A stretch of DNA of 64,000 nt from contig NZ_CP133265.1 of assembly GCF_030915505.1 (NCBI RefSeq), positions 3,066,001 to 3,130,000 of the forward strand. The letters are read 5' to 3'. Position numbers and translations under genes: made by a program. The stretch comes from Neobacillus sp. OS1-2 (lineage in GTDB: Bacteria > Bacillota > Bacilli > Bacillales > Cytobacillaceae). Under the pieces are notes generated by a model, which had not been told where the DNA came from, ran no database searches, and saw only the letters and a program-made list of their open reading frames with translations. Below are positions 40,014-49,882 of this stretch, piece after piece (positions within the stretch are counted from its first letter, which is position 1; every line of letters begins with the position of its first letter).

Positions 40014-40925
40014 TCACTCGTAAAAGACCCATCGTCGGTTGCCAAAAATTTTAAAGTTTTCCCCAAGAATTCTTCTAATTCTCCTTTCAGAATCTACCAC
40101 CCCGCACCATTCATGAACAAGACTCGTTGTAATCTTCAAATCAGGAAAAAGCAGTTTTATTTCCCTCACACTCCGCAAAACTGCAGCTTCCACCAACTCT
40201 TCATGCCCACAATCACCGCACACACATTTCTTCCCCTGAACGGATATCGAAAACGAGTCGCACACTTCACAAGTCATCCCCTTTCGCAATTGCCCATATG
40301 TATATGAGGGTAGCGTTGTATAAGGATTTTTTTCTATATGAAGGGAAATCAACTTATCTGCTAGCATTTTATGTCTACCGTTTAATTGCGATGGTGTCGA
40401 ATCTAATTTCTTCAAATAATTTTCTACTTGTGTTGGAAAAATAAATGGTTTGTCCATGGGGGCTTGGTATAAGGTGAATTTAGGATTGATAAAAACGACC
40501 TGTGCCTCGATAGGAGAGTTATACCCAATATTCTGGAGTAATTGACGGAGCAGGGATGCGCTGCGATTCAATTGGGTTAGTGGATTACTATATTCTTTTT
40601 GCGGCTTCTTATATAATATATCTTTTTCGGAATCGTAAAAATAATCATCTTCATTATTTTTAACTTCATAAAAACAAACTTTGGAAGAAATAATAATTAA
40701 TGTATCAACTTGAAATGTAATGTTGTTTACCTTTAACAGCAAATCATTCAAAATATAGCACTCACATTGGAGTTTCTCCGTTAATGTATCAAACATTTCC
40801 TCTCCTTCATATCCCTTTTTTAGTCTGAAATAACGCTGCATATCCTTTTTCGGCATCGTCATTCGTATTTTTAAAACTCTCAAAATTAAATATTCTTTAG
40901 ATCTAATACGAGGCTTATAAGCCAT
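40014..40925 (-). CDS. NERD-domain (nuclease-related) protein
   Basis: 303 residues from ATG 40925, nine bases after AAAGG; ATG 40934 abuts that site. Residues ~38-150 match the NERD domain: KGYEGEEMFD, then DTLIIISSKVCFYEVKN, where the Asp and Glu-X-Lys are of the restriction-endonuclease type, with QLNRSASLLRQLL after it. The C-terminal part has a zinc-ribbon-like CEVC..CVCGDCGHEE (~228-250) and a helical tail. NERD proteins are found in Bacillus with unknown roles in DNA processing. A single gene with no linked partner. Confidence 0.8.
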   Translation of the reverse strand: MAYKPRIRSKEYLILRVLKIRMTMPKKDMQRYFRLKKGYEGEEMFDTLTEKLQCECYILNDLLLKVNNITFQVDTLIIISSKVCFYEVKNNEDDYFYDSEKDILYKKPQKEYSNPLTQLNRSASLLRQLLQNIGYNSPIEAQVVFINPKFTLYQAPMDKPFIFPTQVENYLKKLDSTPSQLNGRHKMLADKLISLHIEKNPYTTLPSYTYGQLRKGMTCEVCDSFSISVQGKKCVCGDCGHEELVEAAVLRSVREIKLLFPDLKITTSLVHEWCGVVDSERRIRRILGENFKIFGNRRWVFYE

Positions 40926-41106
40926 ATGCCACATCCTTTCTTCAAGTCTATTTTATTAAATAAGATAGGTGATTTTGGCCTCTCTAAGTGAAAGTTTTGT
41001 TAAATTTTATTAAAAAATAACAACATGATAGCAAAAAAATATATTTCAGGATTTTACAAAATGTCAAAATATTTTCGAATGGGTAAAAAAAATCTATATG
41101 AATATT

Positions 41107-41134
41107 TTGAAAATTTACTTACAATTATTAATAT
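41107..41134 (+). promoter_or_regulatory. Promoter of the yesL-ABC transporter unit
   Basis: TTGAAA (41107-41112), 16-base spacer, TAATAT (41129-41134), ~45 bases before the first gene. Confidence 0.55.
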
Positions 41135-41178
41135 AGTCATTGAACAAATGAAAAATACAAACCAATGGGGGAGGAACG

Positions 41179-41850
41179 ATGGAATCTACTAGACTTATAA
41201 ATAATGTAAATGCTGCATGTGATTGGGTAATTAAATTACTTTATCTTAATCTCCTATGGATCCTATTTACTCTTGAAGGATTGATAATAGCTGGGCTATT
41301 TCCGGCAACGGTTGCTATGTTTACAGTCATGAAAGGGTATCTTGCAGGTGAAAATGTAAGGGTTTTCAATGCGTTTAAGAAGGTATATAAAGAGGAATTT
41401 AGAAGGGCAAACCGACTGGGTCTCGTGCTCCTAATCCTACCAATTATTTTGTATACAGATTGGCAATTTACGAACTATTTATCCGGAACCGTGGAAATGA
41501 TGGCTAAGGGAATTCTCATTGGCAGTACTTGTTTATACGGGGTGATGCTGATTTATATCTTCCCAGTCTATCTACAGATAAACAGGAAGGTGTTTACAGC
41601 CTTGAAAATGGCGTTTCTAATCGGAATAACGTATCCCTTCCATACTATTATGATGCTTACTTCTATCGCATCCTTATTATTTTTATTTGTCTTCCTTCCG
41701 ATGGCGGGATATCTCTTTTTTTCAAGTGGTTTAGCATGTATGGTGTCGTTTTTCTCTTTCCGCTTATTTCAAAAAATAGGAGACCGGGCAGAGAAACTAC
41801 AAAAGAGGGAAAGACCACGATGGACATCAATAACTAACACAATAGATTAG
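41179..41850 (+). CDS. YesL-family (DUF624) membrane protein
   Basis: 223 residues with about five membrane helices; the DUF624 region LNLLWILFTLEGLIIAGLFPATVAMFTVMKGYL (here LNLLWILFTLEG and LFPATVAMFTVMKGYL) covers ~22-60. YesL proteins accompany carbohydrate ABC transporters and YesMN-type two-component systems in Bacillus; their role is unknown. It is the first gene of the unit, 14 bases before the first permease. Confidence 0.85.
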   Translation: MESTRLINNVNAACDWVIKLLYLNLLWILFTLEGLIIAGLFPATVAMFTVMKGYLAGENVRVFNAFKKVYKEEFRRANRLGLVLLILPIILYTDWQFTNYLSGTVEMMAKGILIGSTCLYGVMLIYIFPVYLQINRKVFTALKMAFLIGITYPFHTIMMLTSIASLLFLFVFLPMAGYLFFSSGLACMVSFFSFRLFQKIGDRAEKLQKRERPRWTSITNTID

Positions 41851-41864
41851 GAGAGGTGAGGGAT

Positions 41865-42812
41865 ATGAATATTGAAGCAAAAACTGTATTTGAAAAAGTA
41901 GACGTCGAAGTGAAAGTAAAGAAAAAGAAAAGTGCCATTCAAAAACGAGAGAGTTTGACAGGTATTTTGTTTGTTTCCCCGATGTTGATCGGCGTGAGTG
42001 TGTTAACGCTTTTACCAATCCTGGCAACTTTTCTATTAAGCTTTGCAGATTGGAATTTTATTGTTGGATTTAACTCAATCAAATTTGTGGGATTGGATAA
42101 TTTTAAAGCTCTATTTGAAAATGAAGTGTTTCTAAAATCGGTGTTGAACAATTTACTTTTTCTACTAACAGTTCCATTATCCATGTTATTCTCATTAATC
42201 ATTGCCATCGTCATTGATAAACATGTGTATGCAAAAAGTTATTTCAAAGTAGCCTTTTTCATGCCCTATATTTCAAGTATTGTTGCCATTGCCGTAGTTT
42301 GGCAGGTTCTATTTAATCCGACTGAGGGGCCGATCAATCAATTGTTATTTTCACTTGGCATTGATAATCCGCCAACCTGGATAGCAGATCCGGATTTTGC
42401 GTTAATCTCAGTTATGGTTATTCAGATTTGGGCATCAATCGGATTTAGTATGATTATCTATTTAGCCGGTTTGCAGTCGATTCCAAAAGAACTTTACGAA
42501 GCAGCAGATATGGACGGGGCACGGGCATGGGATAAATTTAAACATATCATGCTCCCGGTTTTATCGCCGACAACTTTCTTTCTATTAATCACAGGAATCA
42601 TTGGCACATTTAAAGTATTCGATTTAATTGCTGTATTAACCAAGGGCGGACCAATTAATTCAACCACCATGTTGGTTTGGCATTTGTATGAAAGTGCGTT
42701 TGTTAATTTAAAAATTGGCTATGCCTCAGCGATTGCGGTGGTCCTCTTCTTCTTCGTGCTGATCATAACCTTAGTGCAGTGGGTTGGACAGAAAAAATGG
42801 GTGAATTATTAG
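41865..42812 (+). CDS. Carbohydrate ABC transporter permease 1 (MalF/UgpA type)
   Basis: 315 residues from ATG 41865 (ribosome binding site AGGAGAGGTGAGGG). Six predicted membrane helices after a charged N-terminal tail. The EAA loop that docks the ATPase is EAADMDGARAWDKFKHIMLP (~208-227). The substrate is a sugar or oligosaccharide; the neighbouring sugar-acid genes make a uronide or pectin-like fragment plausible. No ATPase gene is present; such CUT1 importers in Bacillus share MsmX. Confidence 0.92.
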   Translation: MNIEAKTVFEKVDVEVKVKKKKSAIQKRESLTGILFVSPMLIGVSVLTLLPILATFLLSFADWNFIVGFNSIKFVGLDNFKALFENEVFLKSVLNNLLFLLTVPLSMLFSLIIAIVIDKHVYAKSYFKVAFFMPYISSIVAIAVVWQVLFNPTEGPINQLLFSLGIDNPPTWIADPDFALISVMVIQIWASIGFSMIIYLAGLQSIPKELYEAADMDGARAWDKFKHIMLPVLSPTTFFLLITGIIGTFKVFDLIAVLTKGGPINSTTMLVWHLYESAFVNLKIGYASAIAVVLFFFVLIITLVQWVGQKKWVNY

Positions 42813-42841
42813 GTTGACGAAATGAACAAGGAGGGACATCC

Positions 42842-43675
42842 ATGGAGAAAAAAATTAATCTTCGGAAGACCATCATTACGATTATTGCCTTTATTGTAAG
42901 CATCGCCTTTTTACTTCCCTTTATTTGGATGCTATCCACCTCTTTTAAAATAGAGGCAGATGTATTTAAATTTCCGATCGAGTGGATTCCAAAAAGATGG
43001 AACGGGATCGAAAACTATAAAGAAGTTTGGTTAGGTAAATATCCTTTTGCATTATATTATTGGAATTCGATTAAAATCACGGTGATTACGACACTTATTT
43101 CCGTAACAGTATCCGCGATGGCTGCATATGGATTCTCAAAAGTGAATTTTCCGGCAGGTAAATTCCTGTTCATCATTGTGTTGGCCACCTTCATGGTGCC
43201 GCAACAGTCAATTTTAGTGCCTCAGTTTATTTTATACCGTTATTTGGGACTTTTTGATAGCCATATTGGATTAATTCTATTGGGAAGCTTTAGTGTTTTA
43301 GGCACCTTTATGTTACGACAATTTTTTATGGGGATTCATTCAGATTATATCGATGCCGCAAAAATAGACGGTGCAGGCCATTTTAGAATATTCTGGTCCA
43401 TTGCCCTGCCAATCGTCCGACCGGCAATTGCCACCTATGGAATCTTACGGTTCATTTGGACTTGGAATGATTATCAGAATCCGTTGATCTTCTTGCGTAC
43501 TGATGGGTTATATACAATTCAGTTAGCCATGCAAAAATTCACCTCATTAAATGGCGAATTTTACTCATTGATTATGGCGGCGGCGGTTTCATCGATTCTT
43601 CCGCTCATTATTGTCTTTATTATCGGCCAGAAGCAGGTAATTGAGGGGATTGCACTTGGCGGCGTAAAGGGGTAA
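42842..43675 (+). CDS. Carbohydrate ABC transporter permease 2 (MalG/UgpE type)
   Basis: 277 residues, six helices, EAA-loop region DAAKIDGAGHFRIFWSIALP (~179-198). Forms the membrane channel with permease 1. ATG 42842 follows AAGGAGGG; the intergenic gap is 29 bases, so co-translated from one mRNA. Confidence 0.92.
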   Translation: MEKKINLRKTIITIIAFIVSIAFLLPFIWMLSTSFKIEADVFKFPIEWIPKRWNGIENYKEVWLGKYPFALYYWNSIKITVITTLISVTVSAMAAYGFSKVNFPAGKFLFIIVLATFMVPQQSILVPQFILYRYLGLFDSHIGLILLGSFSVLGTFMLRQFFMGIHSDYIDAAKIDGAGHFRIFWSIALPIVRPAIATYGILRFIWTWNDYQNPLIFLRTDGLYTIQLAMQKFTSLNGEFYSLIMAAAVSSILPLIIVFIIGQKQVIEGIALGGVKG

Positions 43676-43729
43676 TTTCAGATTCACAGCATCAAAAAAA
43701 TAAATAATAACTAGTAGGGGGTAGGGAAA

Positions 43730-45082
43730 GTGAAAAAAATTCTATTCTTGTTTTTAAGCCTTAGTTTAGTTCTAGGAGTCCTCGCTGCCTGCAGCAAGCC
43801 TGATAAGACATCAAGTTCAGGCGAAAAGGGTGATAAAACGGAAGAACCGGTCACAATTAAATTTTATACACATGGTACTGAAGATGGTTACGCATGGGAT
43901 AGAACAATCAAAGCTTTTGAAGAAAAGAATCCAACTATCAAAGTGGACGTTGTTCAATTAAGTGAAAAGCAGGATAGTCAAGAAGCATTGAAAAAGATTG
44001 ATTTAGCTGCCGCTTCAGGAGAAGAAATGGATGTCGTCATGTTCACAAATACCGCTAACTACGCACAGCGAGTAAATTTAGGTATGCTGGAACCACTAGA
44101 TGAAATGATTAAAAAAGATGGCTTTAAAATGGAAGATGAATATAAAGTTGATACAAAGATCAATGGTAAGTATTACGGTCTTCCAGGAAAATATGTATCG
44201 TGGTTTGTCTTGTTAAATAAAGACCGGTTAGATGCGGCAGGACTTGAAGTTCCGAAAAGCTGGACATGGGACGAGTACATGGAATATGCTAAAAAACTGA
44301 CGAAAGACGGAAAGTATGGAACCTACTTTCATGGTCCGTGGCAAGGTGCATGGGCAAACTATATGAGCTTAAGATTACAGTCACAGGAAAAAGATGCCGG
44401 TTTCTTGAAAACCGACGGAACCTCCAATATCGACAGCCCGCTTTATAAGGAATCTCTAGCAATGCGTGTGAAAATGGAGAAGGAAGACAAGTCAGCGGTC
44501 CCATATTCTTCGATGATTTCACAAAAAATGAATTATCGTGATCAATTCTTTACGCAGCAGGTTAGCATGATTATTACAGGAACCTTTATGATTGCGGAAC
44601 TTGGAGGATCAGAGCGCTTCCCGGCTGATTTCAATGTGGCAGTCGCACCATTCCCACAAAATAAAGTGGACGAAAAAGGTGCCTATTCCGCGGCTGATGC
44701 CGATATTTTGGGTGTTGCAGCTAACTCGAAACATAAAGAGGCCGCATACAAATTTATCAGATGGTACACAACGGAAGGGCAAATTGCTCAAGGAATTAAT
44801 ATTTCATCATGGAAAAAAACCACAGATGACCAAGTAATCAAATTAATCAATGATACGCTAGCAGAAGCCCAGAATCCTGAAAAGGTTGATAAGGAGTCTT
44901 TAATACACTCTGTTCAAACAACTATTTCAGCTAAAGTAGGAAAACCAGTACCATACCAGTCGGAAATTGACCTAGCACTTTCTACAGAATTTGAAAAATT
45001 AATTCTTGGGAAACAAAGTCTTGACGAAACAGTTGCAAGCTCTAAGAAAGTCGTACAAGAGATAATTGATAAAAACAAGTAA
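43730..45082 (+). CDS. Carbohydrate ABC transporter substrate-binding lipoprotein
   Basis: 450 residues, start GTG 43730. The signal peptide ends at LAAC (~19-22), so the protein is lipidated on the outer face of the membrane. The mature region is a family-1 solute-binding protein with the hinge-type segments VTIKFYTHGTEDGYAWDRTI and GKYYGLPGKYVSWFVLLNKD. The closest visible logic is YesO-like. It completes the importer begun by the two permeases. An AT-rich hairpin (CTCAACTTT/AAAGTTGAG, 45093-45119) follows but lacks a T run. Confidence 0.92.
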   Translation: MKKILFLFLSLSLVLGVLAACSKPDKTSSSGEKGDKTEEPVTIKFYTHGTEDGYAWDRTIKAFEEKNPTIKVDVVQLSEKQDSQEALKKIDLAAASGEEMDVVMFTNTANYAQRVNLGMLEPLDEMIKKDGFKMEDEYKVDTKINGKYYGLPGKYVSWFVLLNKDRLDAAGLEVPKSWTWDEYMEYAKKLTKDGKYGTYFHGPWQGAWANYMSLRLQSQEKDAGFLKTDGTSNIDSPLYKESLAMRVKMEKEDKSAVPYSSMISQKMNYRDQFFTQQVSMIITGTFMIAELGGSERFPADFNVAVAPFPQNKVDEKGAYSAADADILGVAANSKHKEAAYKFIRWYTTEGQIAQGINISSWKKTTDDQVIKLINDTLAEAQNPEKVDKESLIHSVQTTISAKVGKPVPYQSEIDLALSTEFEKLILGKQSLDETVASSKKVVQEIIDKNK

Positions 45083-45200
45083 ATAGATTAATCTCAACTT
45101 TCTTGCAATTAAAGTTGAGTATATAATAGGGACAGGGGCGATACCCGCTTTTTCGGCCCCAATCTTTTTCAAAAGATAAGAAAGAAATCTTGATTTTGAG

Positions 45201-45353
45201 AATTGTCCAGCTCCAGCGCCCTAGCGGCTAATGTCCTTCGCTCTCCGCCCTACGATAAGTCAACATCGAATCGCCTTCGGCTCTTCGTGTTTCCTTTATC
45301 TCAGTTGGAGTGCTCCAGGCCATACGCCGCTGACCAGGGCGCTTGCGCTTTTC
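45201..45353. repeat. Dispersed Bacillus-type intergenic repeat element
   Basis: Starts TTGTCCAGCTCCAGCGCCC and ends GGGCGCTTGCGCTTTTC, a pattern I recall as a common noncoding dispersed repeat in Bacillus genomes. The outer parts are inverted: AGCGCCCT (45214-45221) with AGGGCGCT (45336-45343), and AGCGGC (45222-45227) with GCCGCT (45326-45331), so the ~150 bases can fold into a large hairpin. GC content is visibly higher than its surroundings. Its right edge abuts the GAGGAGG ribosome binding site of the next gene. Confidence 0.75.
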
Positions 45354-45366
45354 GAGGAGGTTGGAA

Positions 45367-47186
45367 GTGAAAACGCGAGTGATACATTTTGTATCGTCCC
45401 TGTCTTTTCGTGATAAAGTCCTTTTAATTGCGATAACTTGTTTGATCCTTCCTGCCATAACGACATTCACCGTCTACAATTATTTAACAAAAGATGCTGT
45501 GAAAGAGCAGGCAATTAGTAGTGCGCAAAATGAATTAAAACTAACAAATGAATATTTGAAAAAGGAATTTGAAGATATGTTATACACGCTGAATTTTATT
45601 CAGCTCGACACAGAGCTTAACACAATCTTTAAATATCCAAGTAGTTATTCCTCGGCATTAGAGAGTGGAACCGAATATGATGAATTCATAAATGATCAAA
45701 AGGTTCAACAGAAATTAGATACAATTACTTTATTAGATCAGAAGGCATACGTGACAATCCTGCTGAATAACGGGAAGTTTTATACGAACTATTCATTCCA
45801 TGAATTTAATCCGCTCGAGTTAAAAAACGAACCATGGTTTAAAATCTTAAGCAGGCTAAAAGGATATCGGTCTATTTGGATTGCCCCCCAGCCAACCATG
45901 ATTATATCTGAAAGAAAAAATAATCCTTTTCAATTATCTGTTGCAAGACCTTTACGTGACAGTATTCAAGGTGTCTACGGATATGCTGTGGTGACAGTGA
46001 TGGAAAATAGAATCATAGATATATTAAATAGTGAAAATACCGGCCATAGCATGATACTACTAAATGAAAGAAATAATTTGATTGCAAAGAATCAATATTT
46101 TGATTGGAAACTTACTAAAGACGTGACCGAAGAATTAGGCCGCAATACATCAGATGTGATGACAATAAACGGTGAAAAATATTTGATTAATTCTCGCGAG
46201 CTTTCTATTACAGGATGGAAATTAATCTCGCTTAATCCTTATGAAAATGCGATCTCAAAAATTAATGCGATTTTCAAACGGGTATTTCTCGTTCAAGCAC
46301 TTGCATACGTTTTATTTTTAATTTTACTTGTCTATCTTTTACGGAAAATATTAAATCGACTGGTGGATTTAAAAAACTTAGCAAAAAAAGTTCAAAAAGG
46401 CGATTTATCAGTGCGATCTGAAGCGAAGGGGAACGATGAAATTGCCACCCTTTCAACTTCCTTTAATCTTATGTTAGATAAGGTTAATAAAGTAATCGAG
46501 GAGAATACACTCACCGAAACAAGAAAACGACAAGCAGAATTGGCGATGTTACAAGCGCAAATAAATCCTCACTTTTTGTTTAATGTATTAAATTCGATTC
46601 GCATGAAAGTGATGATGAAAGGTGATTATGACAGTGCTGGAATGCTTAGTTCATTATCAAAGCTTTTAAGAATGACAATCGATAAACATAAAGGGATGAT
46701 CCCTTTTCATGAAGAATTAGCGATCAATAAAGACTATATTCGTTTAATGAATATGCGCAAACGGCATAAGATTGAATTGAAAATGGAAGTTTCCATCGAA
46801 ACGTCAAACATTAAATTACCACGATTAGTATTACAACCAATTATAGAAAATGCCATCATTCACGGGTTAAACGAGCAAGAAGGGCACATTTTGATTAAAG
46901 CACATTACATCTCTCCTACTTTTACTATTGAGATTGAAGATAATGGAACAGGGATGCGGAAGGAGCACCTTACTAGAATTCAGGAAAGACTGAGTAATCC
47001 GGGGGAGAATCTTCAGCTAAAAGTGAACGAAACGAGGGATTTTCAAGTATTGGCCTATCAAATGTCTATGAAAGAATAGCATTAACTTTTGGTGAAGGCT
47101 TTTTAATGCAGGTACAAAGTGAACCGGACAAGGGTACCAAAGTATCCATGTTTATCCCTATTCAAGAGGAGGAAAATCATGTATAA
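45367..47186 (+). pseudogene. YesM-like sensor histidine kinase with a C-terminal frameshift
   Basis: GTG 45367 follows GAGGAGG by six bases. The order is: membrane helix, extracellular dCache-like sensor (~40-285), second helix, HAMP (~325-380), His_kinase H-box NPHFLFNVLNSIRMKV (~400) and HATPase with PIIENAIIHGL and IEDNGTGM. Just after LKVNETR the frame is lost: at 47036-47038 there are three Gs where four would continue into GFSSIGLSNVYERI and LTFGEGFLMQVQSEPDKGTK. As sequenced the protein stops at 47079, losing the G2/C-terminal ATPase strands. With the repaired frame it would end at 47186, overlapping the regulator's start by eight bases. It could be a real mutation or a homopolymer error. 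Confidence 0.82.
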
Positions 47187-48441
47187 CGTAATGTTAGTAG
47201 ATGATGATTATCCTGTGTTGGAATTCCTTTCAGAAATGATCGACTGGGATGGCCTTGGGTTGACATTGCAAAGTACCCATGTAAATGGAATGAGTGCATT
47301 AAACGAAGCAGAAGAAAGTATGCCTGATATCCTTATAACAGATATAGGCATGCCAAAATTAAATGGAATTGAACTAACGAAAAAATTAAAGGAAAAATAT
47401 CCTTCATTGTTAGTTACAATCCTATCGTGCCATAATGAGTTCGAATTCGCGCAACAGGCGCTTAAATTAAATGTTCAAGAATATATCCTCAAAGATGTGT
47501 TAGATGTAAATGAAATAATACATATACTGCGCCAGTTTGTAAATACACTTAACAATGAAAAGAAGAATAAAATGAATCAATTACAAATGGCTCAAACCAT
47601 CGAACAAAACAAGGGGTTAATGTTAGAAGGATTTATAAATAAAACAATACATCATCCCATCCATAATCCGAATGTTTGGCAGGATGAAGCTTATTTACTA
47701 GGCTTCCAGCCAAATCAACGATATATGGTTATCCTTTGTATGATTAATCAATATCAATCAGTTCTTCATTATTTTCAATCAACTGATTTGCTAAATTACT
47801 TTATTCAAAATGTCATAGCGGAGGTAGTGGAAAAGGATGGAGTAAATGCTGTTCATGGTCAATTTGAAAAAGAGAAATCCTTTTTATTTGTAAGCATGGT
47901 GGAAGACGAGGAATTTCTAAAAATAAAAAGCTTGATGAAAAAGATACAAATTATTTTTTAGGACACCTTTGGAATTTCTCTATCATTTAGAAAGGGCCAT
48001 GCTGCTGAAAAGCCCGTAGATATAAAAATGCAAATGATGAAACTGATCGAATTCAATGATTCAAAAATCTGTTCAAACACAGAAATTGAAAATGCCTGCA
48101 AGTATATTTTAGATAATCTGCATAGGAAAATAACGTTGGAAGAAGTAGCGAATTACCTGCACCTAAATTCCAGTTATTTTAGCCGATTATTTAAAAAGGA
48201 AATCGGTGTTAATTTTGTTAAATACGTTGTGAAACTGAAAATGAACCGTGCTAAGGATTTATTGGATCAAACCAACTATACCATTCTTGAGATTAGCGAA
48301 ATGTTAGGCTATGAGAATCAGAGTTATTTTAATAAAACCTTTAAATCATTTGAGGGTATAGCACCGATTGAATATAGAAATGGGGTAATGCGGATAAAAA
48401 GGAAGGAAAAAGCCAATTCACATTTCAATTTTGTGAATTGA
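47179..48441 (+). pseudogene. YesN-like response regulator interrupted by an in-frame stop
   Basis: ATG 47179 follows AGAGGAGG. The receiver domain (~1-120) has the acidic pair DDD at 8-10, the phospho-acceptor Asp in ILITDIGMP (~56) and the KD of YILKD (~106). A linker follows to residue 260, where TAG (47959-47961) stops the frame. The same frame continues through DTFGISLSF to an AraC-type double helix-turn-helix (~320-405; LEEVANYLHLNSSYFSRLFK, EISEMLGYENQSYFNKTFK). Only the stop codon separates the two halves. The downstream part alone (48028-48441) could be made as a free DNA-binding domain, but I see no ribosome binding site there. Confidence 0.8.
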
Positions 48442-48474
48442 CCTTTCCGGTTGTTTTATTCGTTTCTTTCTCCA

Positions 48475-49632
48475 TTAAAGCGATAAGCAGATAATTGAGA
48501 CATTCAAAAACTTTTTAATCGCAAAAGCACATGCGCCCATTACACACGCTTTGTTTCCCAGTTCTGATACCCGCAATTCACAATAATGGCTAATCGTTGA
48601 AGTAAGATGATTTTTTATTTCCGCTACAGCATCCTGATAGTTTCGAAGTAATTCACTGTTAATGACCAAAATCTCAGGATTATAGAGATTGATAATATTA
48701 TTAAGGCCAATTGATAGATACTTAATATATTGTTTCATTTGTTCACACGTAATTGGTTCTTGCCCCCTGATTAACTTTTGAATATCGTCATAGCTTAATT
48801 CAGGAGTATTCTGCTTTTCAGATAATTGTTTCATGAAGCTTGATTCTGATGCATATTGTTCCCAACACCCGAAATTCCCGCAGCTGCATGGTATTCCGTC
48901 AGGAACGATGATCATATGGCCAATTTCGCCTGCATAGCCATGATGGCCCTTAAGTGCATCACCATTCACCATTATGCCTAGTCCAATTCCGGAGTACAGA
49001 CTGATTGATAACAAATTCTCACTTTGATGATGTTGATAGACCTTTTCGGCAAAAGAACACAAATTTGCATTGTTTTCGATATAAATGCTCACACTGGTTT
49101 GGGTTTGTAGGTCATCTTTTAAATTTTTGTTGTGCCAGCCGTGCTGCGGAACAAAATAAATCATCTCGTCATTATTTACAATCCCGTGAATCCCAATCAC
49201 TACCCCTGACAGGCCATAACGAGCTTCTGAACATTGCTGTTTGTAAGCGTTTATTTGTTTGATCAACATTCCAAGAATAACATCATAATCAGAGGTATCT
49301 AGATGAATTGTATCTGTCTGAACCGGCAAACCGCTAATATTAGCTAAGGCAAAGGTAACCGAATGTTTATCAAGGTCAATTCCAAGTACAAATCCAGCCT
49401 GTTGGTTGATGGAGAGCATGATTGGTCTTCTGCCAAGATTCTTATGATCTTGCTGGGTCTCGATAATTAAATCCTCCGCTAGTAAATCAGCTGCTTGAAC
49501 AGAGATCGTTGCTTTATTTAGACCTGTAATTTTTGCCAGGTCGGCTCTGGATATCATCCCATGTTCAAAAATTTTACTTATGATTAACGATCGGTTGAGT
49601 TTTTTGATGTATGCAGCATCACCTGTAATCAT
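48475..49632 (-). CDS. ROK-family transcriptional repressor 2 (XylR-like)
   Basis: 385 residues, clearly paralogous to the ROK protein at 30180: both start M(V/I)TGDAAYIKK(I/L)NRSLII and keep the same helix-turn-helix and zinc motif (here CSCGNFGCWE, ~250). Divergent from the LarA-homologue operon, with operator 3 in the shared region. The two repressors' near-identical recognition helices suggest they read the same palindromes. The last ~10 residues (NVSIICLSL) differ from the paralogue. Confidence 0.9.
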   Translation of the reverse strand: MITGDAAYIKKLNRSLIISKIFEHGMISRADLAKITGLNKATISVQAADLLAEDLIIETQQDHKNLGRRPIMLSINQQAGFVLGIDLDKHSVTFALANISGLPVQTDTIHLDTSDYDVILGMLIKQINAYKQQCSEARYGLSGVVIGIHGIVNNDEMIYFVPQHGWHNKNLKDDLQTQTSVSIYIENNANLCSFAEKVYQHHQSENLLSISLYSGIGLGIMVNGDALKGHHGYAGEIGHMIIVPDGIPCSCGNFGCWEQYASESSFMKQLSEKQNTPELSYDDIQKLIRGQEPITCEQMKQYIKYLSIGLNNIINLYNPEILVINSELLRNYQDAVAEIKNHLTSTISHYCELRVSELGNKACVMGACAFAIKKFLNVSIICLSL

Positions 49633-49679
49633 GTAAGCCCTCCTTGAATGGTAATTCGGTAAATAATCCTACATATTTA

Positions 49680-49709
49680 TTGACGAAAAGGTTAGCATAA
49701 TGATATTAT
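49680..49709 (+). promoter_or_regulatory. Promoter of the LarA-homologue operon
   Basis: TTGACG (49680-49685), 18-base spacer, TATTAT (49704-49709) with TGA extension. Confidence 0.65.
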
Positions 49710-49713
49710 ACAG

Positions 49714-49746
49714 TTAATTAATTTGTTTGGTAAACAAATTAATTAA
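49714..49746. promoter_or_regulatory. ROK/XylR-type operator 3 (perfect 33-base palindrome)
   Basis: Perfect 15-base arms, TTAATTAATTTGTTT and AAACAAATTAATTAA, around GGT. It begins five bases after the -10. The inner arms are the same as in operators 1 and 2. Confidence 0.85.
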
Positions 49747-49882
49747 AGAAACACATAAATTATGTTAGTATGTTTTTTGAAAGGGATTACAGACGGGGGC
49801 TTATAAGAAAATGGACTTCCTGTTTACATGGAAATTTATCCAATGTGGAACACTTACATAAGGAAAAGGAGTGTGTTAGTCC

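Noticed and set aside
48415-48441. Terminator at the end of the YesN-like gene (CAATTCAC/GTGAATTG)
   Set aside because: There is an inverted repeat within the last codons but no T run on either strand, so I do not call it.
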